Shown here: positions 51,951 to 61,318 of the stretch, piece after piece | Numbering within the stretch: position 1 is the stretch's first letter | How the letters are laid out: each line of letters opens with the position of its first letter | Assembly: GCF_002899945.2 (NCBI RefSeq) | Contig: NZ_PPEG02000006.1 | Location: 124,001 to 188,000, forward strand | Source: Chryseobacterium viscerum | Lineage (GTDB): Bacteria > Bacteroidota > Bacteroidia > Flavobacteriales > Weeksellaceae | DNA: 64,000 bases | Direction: 5' to 3' | Program-made: the position numbers and the translations under genes | Notes under the pieces: model-generated | The model's database searches: none | The model's input: only the letters and a program-made list of their open reading frames with translations | Told to the model about the DNA's origin: nothing

Positions 51951-52889
51951 CTAGTAATTCCACATATCATTTTCCATGTCAAGAATCTGTGCCTTGATTC
52001 TGTCACTTTCTTCCAGTTGCTCATCAGCATTTTTAGGAATATAGTCCTTAATAGTACCATCTCCTAAACCAGCTGAAGACTTATAAATGATAGAAGAGAA
52101 TCTTCTTGCATTGATAACATCATCGAAAGATAGATCAGCAGACGAATTTTTTCTGTTGAAGACAAAATTGTTTGCTAAAACATCACGAGCGCTTGGATAA
52201 TAAATCCAGAACAGGTCAATAAGCTCATCATTACTTGCAATAGGCTTACCATCTGGACCAATAACTCCTTGTACTGCAGGATCTGGTCCCATTGCAGCAA
52301 TACCAAGAGGTCTGTATTTCATTTGTCCGTCTCTCTTATCAATAAACCACATACCCATGATCTTAAGAACTTTTACTTTATCAGTAGTTGTCTTAAATAC
52401 GTCAGTATATTGTTTTTTCTCTGCTTCTGTAAGCTGTCTTCCTGAGTTTAAGATATCAATAGCAGCATCATTGATGATTACTTTTTCTAATCTTTTCTGA
52501 ATTCCTTCCGGAGAAAGTTTTACGGTAAAGTTTTCATCATCATATACCTGCTCGATCTTACCAGTTAAAGCTGCATCCAGCAATAATTGGTACAAAGATC
52601 TTGTAGGAGTAGCAAGAAGACCATCTGGATTGTCATAGTAGAATGGCTGGTTGATCTTATCATTCATATCGATGATCTCCCATACAAACATACTTTTAAG
52701 GATATCCTTGTCTTCTACAAAACCATACTCAAGAGGCTTTACTGTTTTATCTACAATAGTATCACCAACTTTTTGTTTATTTTCCGCTCTCATCTGTCTG
52801 AACTCTTCCGGAGAAGCTGCGTTCAGAATAGTCTGGGAAAAAGCAAATCCCGAAACTAATACTAAAAGGGTGCTAATATATTTTTTCAT
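51951..52889 (-). CDS. gldN: Gliding motility / type IX secretion protein GldN
   Basis: The 312-residue periplasmic protein has a Sec signal (residues 1-18, GFAFSQ). It shows the GldN/PorN sequence: VKPLEYGFVEDKDILKSMFVWEIIDMN, then YQLLLDAALTGKI and IMGMWFIDKRDGQMKYRPLGI. GldN joins GldK in the periplasmic ring complex of the T9SS and is needed for secretion and, in gliding species, motility. It is last in gldK-L-M-N, 20 bp after gldM. Confidence 0.95.
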   Translation of the reverse strand: MKKYISTLLVLVSGFAFSQTILNAASPEEFRQMRAENKQKVGDTIVDKTVKPLEYGFVEDKDILKSMFVWEIIDMNDKINQPFYYDNPDGLLATPTRSLYQLLLDAALTGKIEQVYDDENFTVKLSPEGIQKRLEKVIINDAAIDILNSGRQLTEAEKKQYTDVFKTTTDKVKVLKIMGMWFIDKRDGQMKYRPLGIAAMGPDPAVQGVIGPDGKPIASNDELIDLFWIYYPSARDVLANNFVFNRKNSSADLSFDDVINARRFSSIIYKSSAGLGDGTIKDYIPKNADEQLEESDRIKAQILDMENDMWNY

Positions 52890-52909
52890 AATAAATTACA
52901 ATTTTAGTC

Positions 52910-54502
52910 CTATGGAATGTTAATAATTATAGGAGTAATGTTTTTAATAACCTGTCCATCTAAACCTTGAGCAGTAACTTTAATATCAAAGATAGAAACT
53001 ACATCTCCGGATCTAAGGTTCTTCACTAATCCAGCAGCGTCATTCAATGAATTTCCATGAACTAACAGCGCTGCTCTACCTGGTACTCTCACCATAAATT
53101 GCGTTACAGTAAATGAAACCGGGAAGTCGAAGTCAGGAATTGCTGCCTGTACCGTTTGGTTCTGGATAGAAGTTGCCGGCATAGATACTATACTACTTCC
53201 TCTGATCTGACCTTGTGGTGGTGGTACATTTTTAATTCTGTATTCAAATACCTGAGATACTGATTTTCCGTAAGGATCTGTTCCTGATAATGTTAACTTA
53301 ACTGTATTACCCGAAGTTGGTTTTATACTCCATTTTCCTGGGCCTGTGCTTTTCACAGATGCACCCGGAGCAGATAATGAAAGCTTAGAATTGTCAGCCC
53401 CTAAGATTGATCCTGAAACAGGGTTCTCAAGTCCTCTATACATTACATTCATTTTATCTGCAGAAAGTAATAATCCTTTTTCAAGTTTTACTTCTCTAGG
53501 TCCTGCAATTACATTATACGTATGCGTCCAAGGGAAAGATTGTGGCTTACCTGTAGCATCTGTCAATGTAATAGTACCTCCTAATTTATGTTCACCAATT
53601 CCAGAACCTGAAATTTGTGTAATACCTTTACCGTTTTCTACTCTGCTTACTCCAGAGATACTGATCTTATTGCTATTAGAATAAGTACCCAGCATTACTT
53701 TTACTTCTGCCTGTTTTCCTGCCTGGATATCTACCGGACCAGAAACAATAGGCTCATAGCTTGAGAATTTAATATTCGCATCTACTTTTTCCTGAAGTAA
53801 TAGTGCCAATGCATCAGACTGTACGTTTCTGGCATCATTTTGGATAATCTCCAAGTTAGATATTGCAGCAATTAACGGCTGATGATAAAATTTATTTTGG
53901 AACCAAGTCTTTTCGTTTGGAGAAGTTCCCTTAGGATATTCTGCAATAAGAGACTTGTTAGCTCTTTCAACTAAATCTTTAAGCTGAGCATTATTTCCAA
54001 AAGTAGCATTGATATAGTTTCTTACGTCATCAATTTTAGCTTTTAGATCTAATGCATTCTTTGATGGAGAATTTTCATCTCCTTCTTTAAAGAAATATTC
54101 AGTAGTTGCTTCGTTATTGTTAAGTGCAGCAAAGTTCTCACTTACATCAATATCTTTTCCTGTTTTAGGATCCTTATCATGAAACTCAGATTGTTTTTTC
54201 AACAGATCTTTGATATCCTGAGAAGATTTTACCAATACATCAATCTTAGATTTGAGTACTTTGTACTGAGCCCAAGGCTGTGCGTAAGTATCAGGAACCT
54301 GCTGAGCTTTAGCTTCCAGCGTTCTTTCAAATATCTTTTCGTTCTTTTTTTCTGTTAAAGTTCTGGTTTCATTCAATGCTCTGGTAGAGTCATAGTATGA
54401 TCTGATGATTTCTGCATCAATATTTAGGGCCATCATCGCGATGAACACCAAATACATCAGGTTGATCATCTTCTGACGAGGGGTCTGTTTTCCTTGTGCC
54501 AT
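52910..54502 (-). CDS. gldM: Gliding motility / type IX secretion motor protein GldM
   Basis: The 530-residue protein has one N-terminal TM helix (about residues 12-32; KMINLMYLVFIAMMALNIDAEII) and a long periplasmic part with four domains, the last being beta-rich. GldM and GldL form the proton-driven motor that powers the T9SS; GldM crosses the periplasm to touch the GldK/N ring. The start MAQGKQTPRQKMINL matches the family. It lies 53 bp downstream of gldL. Confidence 0.96.
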   Translation of the reverse strand: MAQGKQTPRQKMINLMYLVFIAMMALNIDAEIIRSYYDSTRALNETRTLTEKKNEKIFERTLEAKAQQVPDTYAQPWAQYKVLKSKIDVLVKSSQDIKDLLKKQSEFHDKDPKTGKDIDVSENFAALNNNEATTEYFFKEGDENSPSKNALDLKAKIDDVRNYINATFGNNAQLKDLVERANKSLIAEYPKGTSPNEKTWFQNKFYHQPLIAAISNLEIIQNDARNVQSDALALLLQEKVDANIKFSSYEPIVSGPVDIQAGKQAEVKVMLGTYSNSNKISISGVSRVENGKGITQISGSGIGEHKLGGTITLTDATGKPQSFPWTHTYNVIAGPREVKLEKGLLLSADKMNVMYRGLENPVSGSILGADNSKLSLSAPGASVKSTGPGKWSIKPTSGNTVKLTLSGTDPYGKSVSQVFEYRIKNVPPPQGQIRGSSIVSMPATSIQNQTVQAAIPDFDFPVSFTVTQFMVRVPGRAALLVHGNSLNDAAGLVKNLRSGDVVSIFDIKVTAQGLDGQVIKNITPIIINIP

Positions 54503-54555
54503 TCTCTTTTCTTTGTTTTTTGATTAAGTAGTTAAATTTAGAAATGGTTTAGGAA

Positions 54556-55254
54556 TTAAGACTTCATAGCAGTTAGCATACCACCATAAACTCTATTTAA
54601 ATTATTAAGATTAGAAGTTAAACCTTGTAGTTCTTGATTGAATTTCTCAGACTGCTCTGCAGATTTCTGCATGTCAGCTACATATTTATTAGCAAACTCA
54701 GATTGTTTTTTACCGCTTTCCAATTGCATTGTATAAAGAGCATTCATACTTTCCATATGCTGAGCTGCTTTATTTAATTGGTCATTATATTTATGAGTAG
54801 AAGCAGAAACATCAACAGTTTGGTTGATCTGATCTACAGAGTTTGAAAATTTATCAATTCCTGTTCTTAATCTTTCAAATAATTGAACATCTAATCTAGC
54901 ATCTTCAAGCATTTTGTCCAATTTAGTAGAAAGAGAGTTTTCTAATTCAGCAAATTGAGCTGCAGCATTATTATTTCTAGAAGAAACATTAGAGTGTAAA
55001 GGATTTGGGTTAGCATGTTTATCTAATAACTCAGGGTAAACATTTTCCCAAGCATAAGACTCTTCAGATTTTGGAGGGTCAAATGCAAAAATGATAAAGA
55101 TAATAGCCTCAGTAATAAGCCCTACAGTAAGAGCGATATTACCATTAATTGGTCCCAAGGTAATGTGAGTAATTTTAAGCCAAGCTCCAAGAATTACAAT
55201 TGCAGCACCGAATGAATAAAAGAAATTCATCCAAGCATCTTTAGTCTTAAACAT
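54556..55254 (-). CDS. gldL: Gliding motility / type IX secretion motor protein GldL
   Basis: The 232-residue inner-membrane protein has two N-terminal TM helices (about residues 10-27 and 34-58; GAAIVILGAWLKITHITLG and ALTVGLITEAIIFIIFAF) with the Glu in TM2 thought to matter for proton flow. The rest is a cytoplasmic coiled-coil tail. With GldM it is the T9SS motor. It lies 53 bp after gldK. Confidence 0.96.
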   Translation of the reverse strand: MFKTKDAWMNFFYSFGAAIVILGAWLKITHITLGPINGNIALTVGLITEAIIFIIFAFDPPKSEESYAWENVYPELLDKHANPNPLHSNVSSRNNNAAAQFAELENSLSTKLDKMLEDARLDVQLFERLRTGIDKFSNSVDQINQTVDVSASTHKYNDQLNKAAQHMESMNALYTMQLESGKKQSEFANKYVADMQKSAEQSEKFNQELQGLTSNLNNLNRVYGGMLTAMKS

Positions 55255-55307
55255 ATTGAGTTAGTTTTTTTAATGTTAAATAAAATTGTTATTGAAAAAT
55301 TGTCTGA

Positions 55308-56732
55308 TTAATTTCTGTTAACTCTTCTTGGCTTAACAGCTGCTTCAGGAATATCCTGTACAGTTCTGAATCCGATATAGCTTCTTGCGGAATCTTTTCT
55401 TTCCCAATCTCTAGCACCTGTCATTAGGGCATATCCTATATCTTTCCAAGATCCACCTCTTACCGATTTCTTCGTATCCTTTTTATCTTTAGTAGAAGGA
55501 TTTAATGTAGAAGAGAATCCAGCTGAAGAGTTGTTAAATGAAGATAATGTCCACTCAGAAACGTTTCCAGCCATATCAAATAACCCAAACCCATTTTTCT
55601 TAAATTTCTTAACTGGAGCTGTATATGTATAAGTACCTTTTTTCTCGTCTTCCATGTAGTTACCTCTCTTCGGTTTGAAGTTAGCAAGGTAACAACCTCT
55701 GTCATCCATTAAATATGGACCACCCCAAGGGTAAGTAGCATTTTGCATTCCACCTCTTGCAGCATATTCCCATTCTGTTTCTGTTGGAAGACGGAACATT
55801 AATGGTTTTTGTTTTTTTCTTTTTAAACTTTCGTTATAATCAGATTTCAATTTAGATCTGAAGTTACAATAAGCTCTTGCCTGATCCCAAGTTACTCCAA
55901 CTACAGGATAGTCTTTGTAAGCTTTGTGCCAGAAATACTGTTCAAACAAAGGCTCATTGTAAGCAAAGTGGAAATCTTTTACCCAAACGGTAGTATCAGG
56001 ATAGATCGCGATACTTTCGCTTTTCAGATAATTAGCTCCTCTTTCGTTATCAGCAACTGCAGCATCCATATCTCCCCAACGGTAAGTATATTTAAGCTTG
56101 CTTACATCTAAAATTCTTTCGTTTCCAATTCTGGAAGAAGAAGGTAGATACAGAGATTCTAAAACTTCTGCGTATTCTACATCCGGGTATTTTGTTGTGC
56201 TCCAATGCAAAGGAATTTTCCAATCCAATCTTTTGCTGGCATCATAACTTCCGTCTTCTCGGCCCCCCTGGCCTTCCATATATTCTTGATAAGGTGTTAA
56301 GTTTTCTTCTTTTTTAGCAAGATATGCATAATCCCCTATGCTCGCTCCTTTACGTCCGCCTTCATCACCACCTTCTCCGGCAGCTTCAGCTAGTAAAGTT
56401 CTCGCAATAGAGTCTCTTACATAATTGATAAATACTCTGTACTCCGAGTTGGTAGTTTCTGCTTCATCCATGAAGAAAGAAGAAACAGTAACAGTCTTCA
56501 ATGCTGACTTTTCAGGAGTATTTGTTGGATCCTGGTCTGCTAAACCAGCAACAAATGAACCTGCTGGAATTGCGACCATTCCGTATGGTCTTTCCGCAAC
56601 AAATGATTTAGTTTTTTCTCTTGGTATCAATTCTCCTTTTGTTCCTGGCTTCCCTACAGAAGAGCTGCCACCACCTGAACAAGATACCGATGCTACCGAC
56701 GCAGACAATAATAAAAGAAATATCCTTTTCAT
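55308..56732 (-). CDS. gldK: Gliding motility / type IX secretion lipoprotein GldK
   Basis: The 474-residue lipoprotein (lipobox SVSC, Cys19) carries a formylglycine-generating-enzyme/sulfatase-modifying-factor fold: YPVVGVTWDQARAYCNFR, FRLPTETEWEYAARGG, DMAGNVSEW, VRGGSW and YIGFRTV. In GldK/PorK this fold is structural and forms, with GldN, the periplasmic ring under the outer membrane. A C-terminal tail is basic. It is first in the gldKLMN operon, 108 bp after glmS. Confidence 0.96.
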   Translation of the reverse strand: MKRIFLLLLSASVASVSCSGGGSSSVGKPGTKGELIPREKTKSFVAERPYGMVAIPAGSFVAGLADQDPTNTPEKSALKTVTVSSFFMDEAETTNSEYRVFINYVRDSIARTLLAEAAGEGGDEGGRKGASIGDYAYLAKKEENLTPYQEYMEGQGGREDGSYDASKRLDWKIPLHWSTTKYPDVEYAEVLESLYLPSSSRIGNERILDVSKLKYTYRWGDMDAAVADNERGANYLKSESIAIYPDTTVWVKDFHFAYNEPLFEQYFWHKAYKDYPVVGVTWDQARAYCNFRSKLKSDYNESLKRKKQKPLMFRLPTETEWEYAARGGMQNATYPWGGPYLMDDRGCYLANFKPKRGNYMEDEKKGTYTYTAPVKKFKKNGFGLFDMAGNVSEWTLSSFNNSSAGFSSTLNPSTKDKKDTKKSVRGGSWKDIGYALMTGARDWERKDSARSYIGFRTVQDIPEAAVKPRRVNRN

Positions 56733-56840
56733 GTTAATTTTTATAATTAAGCCGTAAATATATAATTTTTTTAAGAAACTTTTAAGATTTTTTTTAAAAT
56801 AACGGAGGAAATCTAAATTTATTTTATTTACAACAACTTT

Positions 56841-58694
56841 TTACTCTACGGTTACAGATTTTGCAAGGTTTCTCGGTTGGTCTACGTTGGCTCCTCTATA
56901 TACTGCAATGTAATAAGCAAGCAGTTGCAGAGGTACGGAAGCAACAATAGGAGAGAAACATTCTGAAGTTTCAGGGATTTCAATAACATAATCTGCCATT
57001 TCACTCACCTGACGGTCTCCTTTATTCACTACAGCGATAATTTTTCCTTTTCTCGCTTTAATTTCCTGAACATTACTTACAATCTTATCATAGTGACCTT
57101 TTTTAGGCGCTATAATTACAATTGGCATGTTTTCATCGATCAGGGCAATTGGACCGTGCTTCATTTCTGCAGCCGGGTATCCTTCTGCATGGATGTAAGA
57201 AATTTCTTTTAGTTTTAATGCTCCCTCTAAGGCAGCAGGATAATTGTATCCTCTTCCTAAATAAAGGAAGTTGGTCGCTTTTATAAAATCTTTTGCAATA
57301 TCCTGAGTCAGCTCATGGGTCGTATTCAACACTTCTTCAATTTTCTTAGGAAGAGCATCAAGCTCAGCAATTAAGCTCATAAATTCAGCATTTCCTAAGT
57401 TTCCGTTGTGTTTTCCTAATTTAAATGCAATTAAAGTAAGAATAGTAAGCTGTGCTGTAAATGCTTTTGTAGAAGCTACGCCAATTTCAGGGCCAGCGTG
57501 TGTATATGAACCTGCATCCGTAATTCTTGCAATGGAAGAATCTACAACATTACATATACCATATATAAATGCACCTTTTTCTTTTGCCAGCTTCAAAGCA
57601 GCCATTGTATCAGCTGTTTCTCCAGACTGAGAAATTGCAATCACCACATCTTTATCTGTAATGATAGGGTTTCTGTATCTGAATTCTGATGCATACTCTA
57701 CTTCAACAGGAATTCTTGCGTATTCTTCAATAAGGTATTCTCCGATAAGACCGGCATGCCATGAAGTTCCACAAGCAATGATGATAATTCTGTTAGCGTT
57801 TTTGAATCTCTCAAGGTGATCCCAGATCCCAGCCATTTTGATTACTCCTTCATCAACAAGAAGTCTACCTCTCATTGTATCGTGTACAGATTTAGGCTGT
57901 TCAAAGATCTCTTTAAGCATAAAATGCTCATATCCACCTTTTTCAATTTGTTCAAGGCTCATTTTAAGCTCCTGAATTTCCGGCTCAATTTTAGAGTTAT
58001 CATTGATGGTTCTGATATCTACTCCATTTTCAAGAGAGATCGTTGCCATATGTCCTTCTTCAAGATAAATAGCTTCTTTCGTAAATTCTACGAAAGGTGA
58101 AGCATCAGATGCAATAAAATATTCTTTATCTCCGATTCCTATGGCAAGAGGAGAACCTAATCTTCCTACTACCAATATCCCAGGATAATCTTCATGAAGT
58201 ACAGTAATTGCGTATGCTCCATATACTTCATTCAACGCATATCTTACAGCGGTAGGGAAATCTATTTCTGGATTAAGATCCATAAAATATTGAATAAGGT
58301 TTACCAAAACTTCAGTGTCTGTTTCCGACTTGAAGGTAAATCCTTTTTCAGTAAGCATTGTTTTAATAGTATCATAGTTTTCGATAATACCATTATGTAC
58401 AATTGCTATTTTTCCGTTGTTTGACAAATGCGGGTGGGAGTTTCTGTCACTTGGAACTCCATGGGTAGCCCAACGGGTATGCCCCATTCCAATTTTATAC
58501 TTCCCTTTTAATTCTTTCGAAATATTCACCAAATCCTCAACCTTACCTTTTGTTTTTTCAACTTCCAGTTTATTATCTGGACCTTCTAAAACAATCCCGG
58601 CACTGTCATACCCTCTATATTCCAATCTTCTAAGACCATTGATTACAATTTCGTAAGCGTCTTGAAAACCTGTATATCCTACTATTCCGCACAT
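56841..58694 (-). CDS. glmS: Glutamine-fructose-6-phosphate aminotransferase (isomerizing)
   Basis: The enzyme makes glucosamine-6-phosphate from fructose-6-phosphate and glutamine, the first step to UDP-GlcNAc for peptidoglycan and LPS. The 617-residue length is standard. Cys2 of MCGIVGYTG is the nucleophile of the N-terminal class II glutaminase domain (residues 1-240; GHTRWATHG, HNGIIENY). Two SIS domains follow (ACGTSWHAG, ISQSGETADT; GRGYNYPAALEGALKLKEISYIHAEGYPAAEMKHGP) with the catalytic Glu/Lys/His region and terminal KSVTVE. It lies 31 bp after the DUF4270 gene and upstream of gldK. Confidence 0.97.
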   Translation of the reverse strand: MCGIVGYTGFQDAYEIVINGLRRLEYRGYDSAGIVLEGPDNKLEVEKTKGKVEDLVNISKELKGKYKIGMGHTRWATHGVPSDRNSHPHLSNNGKIAIVHNGIIENYDTIKTMLTEKGFTFKSETDTEVLVNLIQYFMDLNPEIDFPTAVRYALNEVYGAYAITVLHEDYPGILVVGRLGSPLAIGIGDKEYFIASDASPFVEFTKEAIYLEEGHMATISLENGVDIRTINDNSKIEPEIQELKMSLEQIEKGGYEHFMLKEIFEQPKSVHDTMRGRLLVDEGVIKMAGIWDHLERFKNANRIIIIACGTSWHAGLIGEYLIEEYARIPVEVEYASEFRYRNPIITDKDVVIAISQSGETADTMAALKLAKEKGAFIYGICNVVDSSIARITDAGSYTHAGPEIGVASTKAFTAQLTILTLIAFKLGKHNGNLGNAEFMSLIAELDALPKKIEEVLNTTHELTQDIAKDFIKATNFLYLGRGYNYPAALEGALKLKEISYIHAEGYPAAEMKHGPIALIDENMPIVIIAPKKGHYDKIVSNVQEIKARKGKIIAVVNKGDRQVSEMADYVIEIPETSECFSPIVASVPLQLLAYYIAVYRGANVDQPRNLAKSVTVE

Positions 58695-58725
58695 ATTATT
58701 TTGTCTAGTGTTTTTTTATTGTATT

Positions 58726-60363
58726 CTATTTTTTTGTAGCGTAAGTCACTTTCAGCTGGACTCTGTTCGCATTCGTTTTATCGGATGAACCTGTAAGAAT
58801 CATTCTATTCATATCAAATGCTCTTGTCGTATTACGAACTCCTAAAAGGTTTCCTGTAGCATTTGCAGCAAATGTTCCGGCACTGATCCAAAGTGGTTTA
58901 TTAGTTACCGGCTGTTCAACTCCATCAATTGTTTCTTTTTTCCCTTCAACAAGATCCTTGATTGTTTTTGTCACTACAAAATCGTAATAACCTTTACTCT
59001 CATTATAACTATATAAACCAAGCCCAGCTAACAAATCTGATGTAAAAGCTAGTTTTGAGAAATCAACAGTACCATCAGCCTTCATTGGATTCACTGCAAA
59101 TCTGCGGTCTTCCGTTGAATTGGTATTTTTCCAGCTTGCCGGATCTAAATATACTCTGATCTTAGCACTTAGAATTCCTGCTTTGTCTTTGTTATAGATG
59201 TCTCTAAGAGCTGCAATGGTAGCATCAGGAATTTTCACTACTGCAGAAGGACCTCCCATTCCCTGAATGTAAAGTTTCGCGTCTCCAATATCAGTATTAA
59301 TTGATGCCAATGCGTTTGCTGAAGGAGTTCCACCTCTATTGTATTCATACTGCCCGATATGAGCATTAATACCTCCTACATTGAAAGCAAGTGTTGTTTG
59401 CGGTCTTGTAGTTGTTCCGTTATCTACTTTATCATATTTATAATACATGATAAGCTGCAAGTCATTAGGAGAGAACTGGTAAAGGTATTTATCAGTTTCA
59501 TCCACAGAAATTCTTATCCCTTTAAAATATCTGATAAAGTTAGAAGCATCCTGAAGTTCAGGTTTTCCTTTTTTATCAAGAATATGAGTTTGGAAAAAGT
59601 CTGTATTGCTCAGTTTCATTCTGTATCCAAGGTTCCCTGTAAATACAACAGAATTATCAGATTTTTTGGTAATAGATACAGAGCTTATGTTTCCGTTAAA
59701 TACTCCTGAACCTAACAGTTCACCAGTACTTACACTCACATTGGAACGTTTAAAAATATCGTTGTTTGAATCTAGGAACGTAGTAACTTCATGTACATTG
59801 ATTTTCATTGATTTTGAAGCCCCTCCTATTTTACCGTATTTACGAACAGGATATGTTTTCTTCTCGATCGAAACTGCTGTAGCCACTCCATCTACCGGGA
59901 AATCGCTTTTATCGAATGTATTAGTCTTTAATGAATCACTTTCAAAGAAATAAGTATTGGAAATCGTATTGGCTGGAGGTCTTACTACCAAAACAACAGA
60001 ATCTACCTTTGGATTGGTACCATTAAAGTCAAAATTATCTACCGGCATTCTTAGCTGAGTAATGTAAGAAGCTTTCTGCATTCCAAAGTTACCTTCTGTA
60101 AAAGCACCAAGCACACCCACTGTAAGGGCACCACCACTTTCATTTAATCCGTTGATCAATCTGGCAGCATCACTTCTGATAGAATCATTATTATTGTAGT
60201 TGTATGCAACAACGTCATATGAAATTTCATTCCCTTGTGCTGCATCATTATTGAATAACTGTTCTCCAAGAGAATCCGGATCAGGTTCGCAGTTATAAAG
60301 GATTGTACTTCCGAAAATCGCCAGTAAAAGTACGGCGAATGTCTTTTTAAGATTATGAGTCAT
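58726..60363 (-). CDS. DUF4270 family lipoprotein
   Basis: The 545-residue lipoprotein (lipobox LYNC, about Cys25) has the family features: EPDPDSLGEQLF just after the Cys, SIRSDAARLINGLNESGGALTVGVLGAFTEGNFGMQKASYITQLRMP, and beta-rich body to the C-terminus. DUF4270 proteins are surface or periplasmic lipoproteins of Bacteroidota with no known function. It lies 13 bp after the GT5-like gene and 31 bp before glmS; this order recurs in flavobacteria as I recall. Confidence 0.88.
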   Translation of the reverse strand: MTHNLKKTFAVLLLAIFGSTILYNCEPDPDSLGEQLFNNDAAQGNEISYDVVAYNYNNNDSIRSDAARLINGLNESGGALTVGVLGAFTEGNFGMQKASYITQLRMPVDNFDFNGTNPKVDSVVLVVRPPANTISNTYFFESDSLKTNTFDKSDFPVDGVATAVSIEKKTYPVRKYGKIGGASKSMKINVHEVTTFLDSNNDIFKRSNVSVSTGELLGSGVFNGNISSVSITKKSDNSVVFTGNLGYRMKLSNTDFFQTHILDKKGKPELQDASNFIRYFKGIRISVDETDKYLYQFSPNDLQLIMYYKYDKVDNGTTTRPQTTLAFNVGGINAHIGQYEYNRGGTPSANALASINTDIGDAKLYIQGMGGPSAVVKIPDATIAALRDIYNKDKAGILSAKIRVYLDPASWKNTNSTEDRRFAVNPMKADGTVDFSKLAFTSDLLAGLGLYSYNESKGYYDFVVTKTIKDLVEGKKETIDGVEQPVTNKPLWISAGTFAANATGNLLGVRNTTRAFDMNRMILTGSSDKTNANRVQLKVTYATKK

Positions 60364-60376
60364 TAAAAATGTGTTT

Positions 60377-61147
60377 TTAATAAAGTTGATTTATAGAATC
60401 TATATCCAGATATTCCGACTTTTGGATAGTGGTTTCGTTGAAAGCCTTATCCAGGTCTTCATCCAGAAACTCGTCACCTTTCACAACGGCATCTACATAG
60501 TTCATACTTTCGATAACGAAGCTTTTAATCGTTGGGTTATCTAACGCTTTTAATCCTGAAATATTATCGAACTTTAGTTTTTCGTCGATCTTTTTATCCA
60601 GGTCAGCATCTTTCTCATTGTAAAGAGAAAGTACAATTTTTGCGTCTTTGAAATAAGTATCTGATTCGTAGTAAGTTTTAAGATAAATTGGAACAAAAGA
60701 GGACATCCATCCGTTCAAATGAATAACATCTGGTACCCAGTTTAGCTTCTTGATGGTTTCAATAACCCCTCTGGCAAAGAAAATAGCTCTTTCGTCATTA
60801 TCATCGAAAGGGTTTCCTTCATCGTCGAAATAATATTGCTTTCTTTTGAAGTATTCTTCATTATCAATAAAGTAAACCTGAAGTCTTTCCCCCGGAAGAG
60901 ACGCTACTTTAATGATCAGAGGCTGATCCAGATCGTTGATGATGATATTCATCCCTGAAAGACGGATTACCTCATGAAGCTGGAACTTTCTCTCACTTAT
61001 TTGTCCAAATCTTGGCATAAAAACTCTTACATCATTGCCTTCATTGTGCATCTTAAGTGCCATTTTGTTTACCACTGCAGCCATATTAGTATCTTCCTGA
61101 TATGGATACATCTCTGTAGTAATGTACAGTATTTTTTGATTCGGCAT
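60377..61147 (-). CDS. Glycogen/starch synthase catalytic-domain-only protein (GT5 N-terminal half)
   Basis: The protein has 256 residues from the ATG at 61147. A longer frame starts at 61189, but a perfect -7 box (TAATTTTG, 61194-61187) overlaps that start, so the inner ATG is preferred. It begins like a GT5 synthase (KILYITTEMYPYQEDTNMAAVVNKMALKMHNEGNDVRVFMPRFG) and keeps the ADP-glucose-binding N-terminal Rossmann half (DVIHLNGWMSSFVPIYLK). It lacks the C-terminal half with the usual catalytic and nucleotide residues (full enzymes are about 470 residues). An active synthase seems unlikely; a regulatory or sugar-binding role is possible. Confidence 0.8.
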   Translation of the reverse strand: MPNQKILYITTEMYPYQEDTNMAAVVNKMALKMHNEGNDVRVFMPRFGQISERKFQLHEVIRLSGMNIIINDLDQPLIIKVASLPGERLQVYFIDNEEYFKRKQYYFDDEGNPFDDNDERAIFFARGVIETIKKLNWVPDVIHLNGWMSSFVPIYLKTYYESDTYFKDAKIVLSLYNEKDADLDKKIDEKLKFDNISGLKALDNPTIKSFVIESMNYVDAVVKGDEFLDEDLDKAFNETTIQKSEYLDIDSINQLY

Positions 61148-61186
61148 AAACTTTCTATCTAATTTTTGTAAAAATGCTTTAATGTG

Positions 61187-61194
61187 CAAAATTA
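61187..61194 (-). promoter_or_regulatory. -7 promoter element of the GT5-like gene
   Basis: TAATTTTG on the minus strand matches TAnnTTTG exactly and lies 40 bp upstream of the start at 61147. Confidence 0.5.
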
Positions 61195-61290
61195 CAAAAA
61201 AACATCCAACATTATTTTAATTAACATTTTTTTACGAAAATTCCCTTTTCCAAATTATTAAAACTGCATATTATTATGCGATATTTTTAC

Positions 61291-61298
61291 TATTTTTG
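61291..61298 (+). promoter_or_regulatory. -7 promoter element of panC
   Basis: TATTTTTG matches TAnnTTTG exactly, 20 bp before the panC ATG. Confidence 0.5.
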
Positions 61299-61318
61299 AA
61301 ATAGCATTAAAATAAACT

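Noticed and set aside
55308..56732. Sulfatase-modifying (formylglycine-generating) enzyme
   Set aside because: The fold is the same, but lipobox and the gldLMN neighbours identify GldK, where the fold is structural.
56733..56840. glmS ribozyme or other riboswitch near glmS
   Set aside because: The glmS ribozyme occurs in Firmicutes 5' leaders; the glmS leader here is only 31 bp after the DUF4270 stop and shows no such structure.
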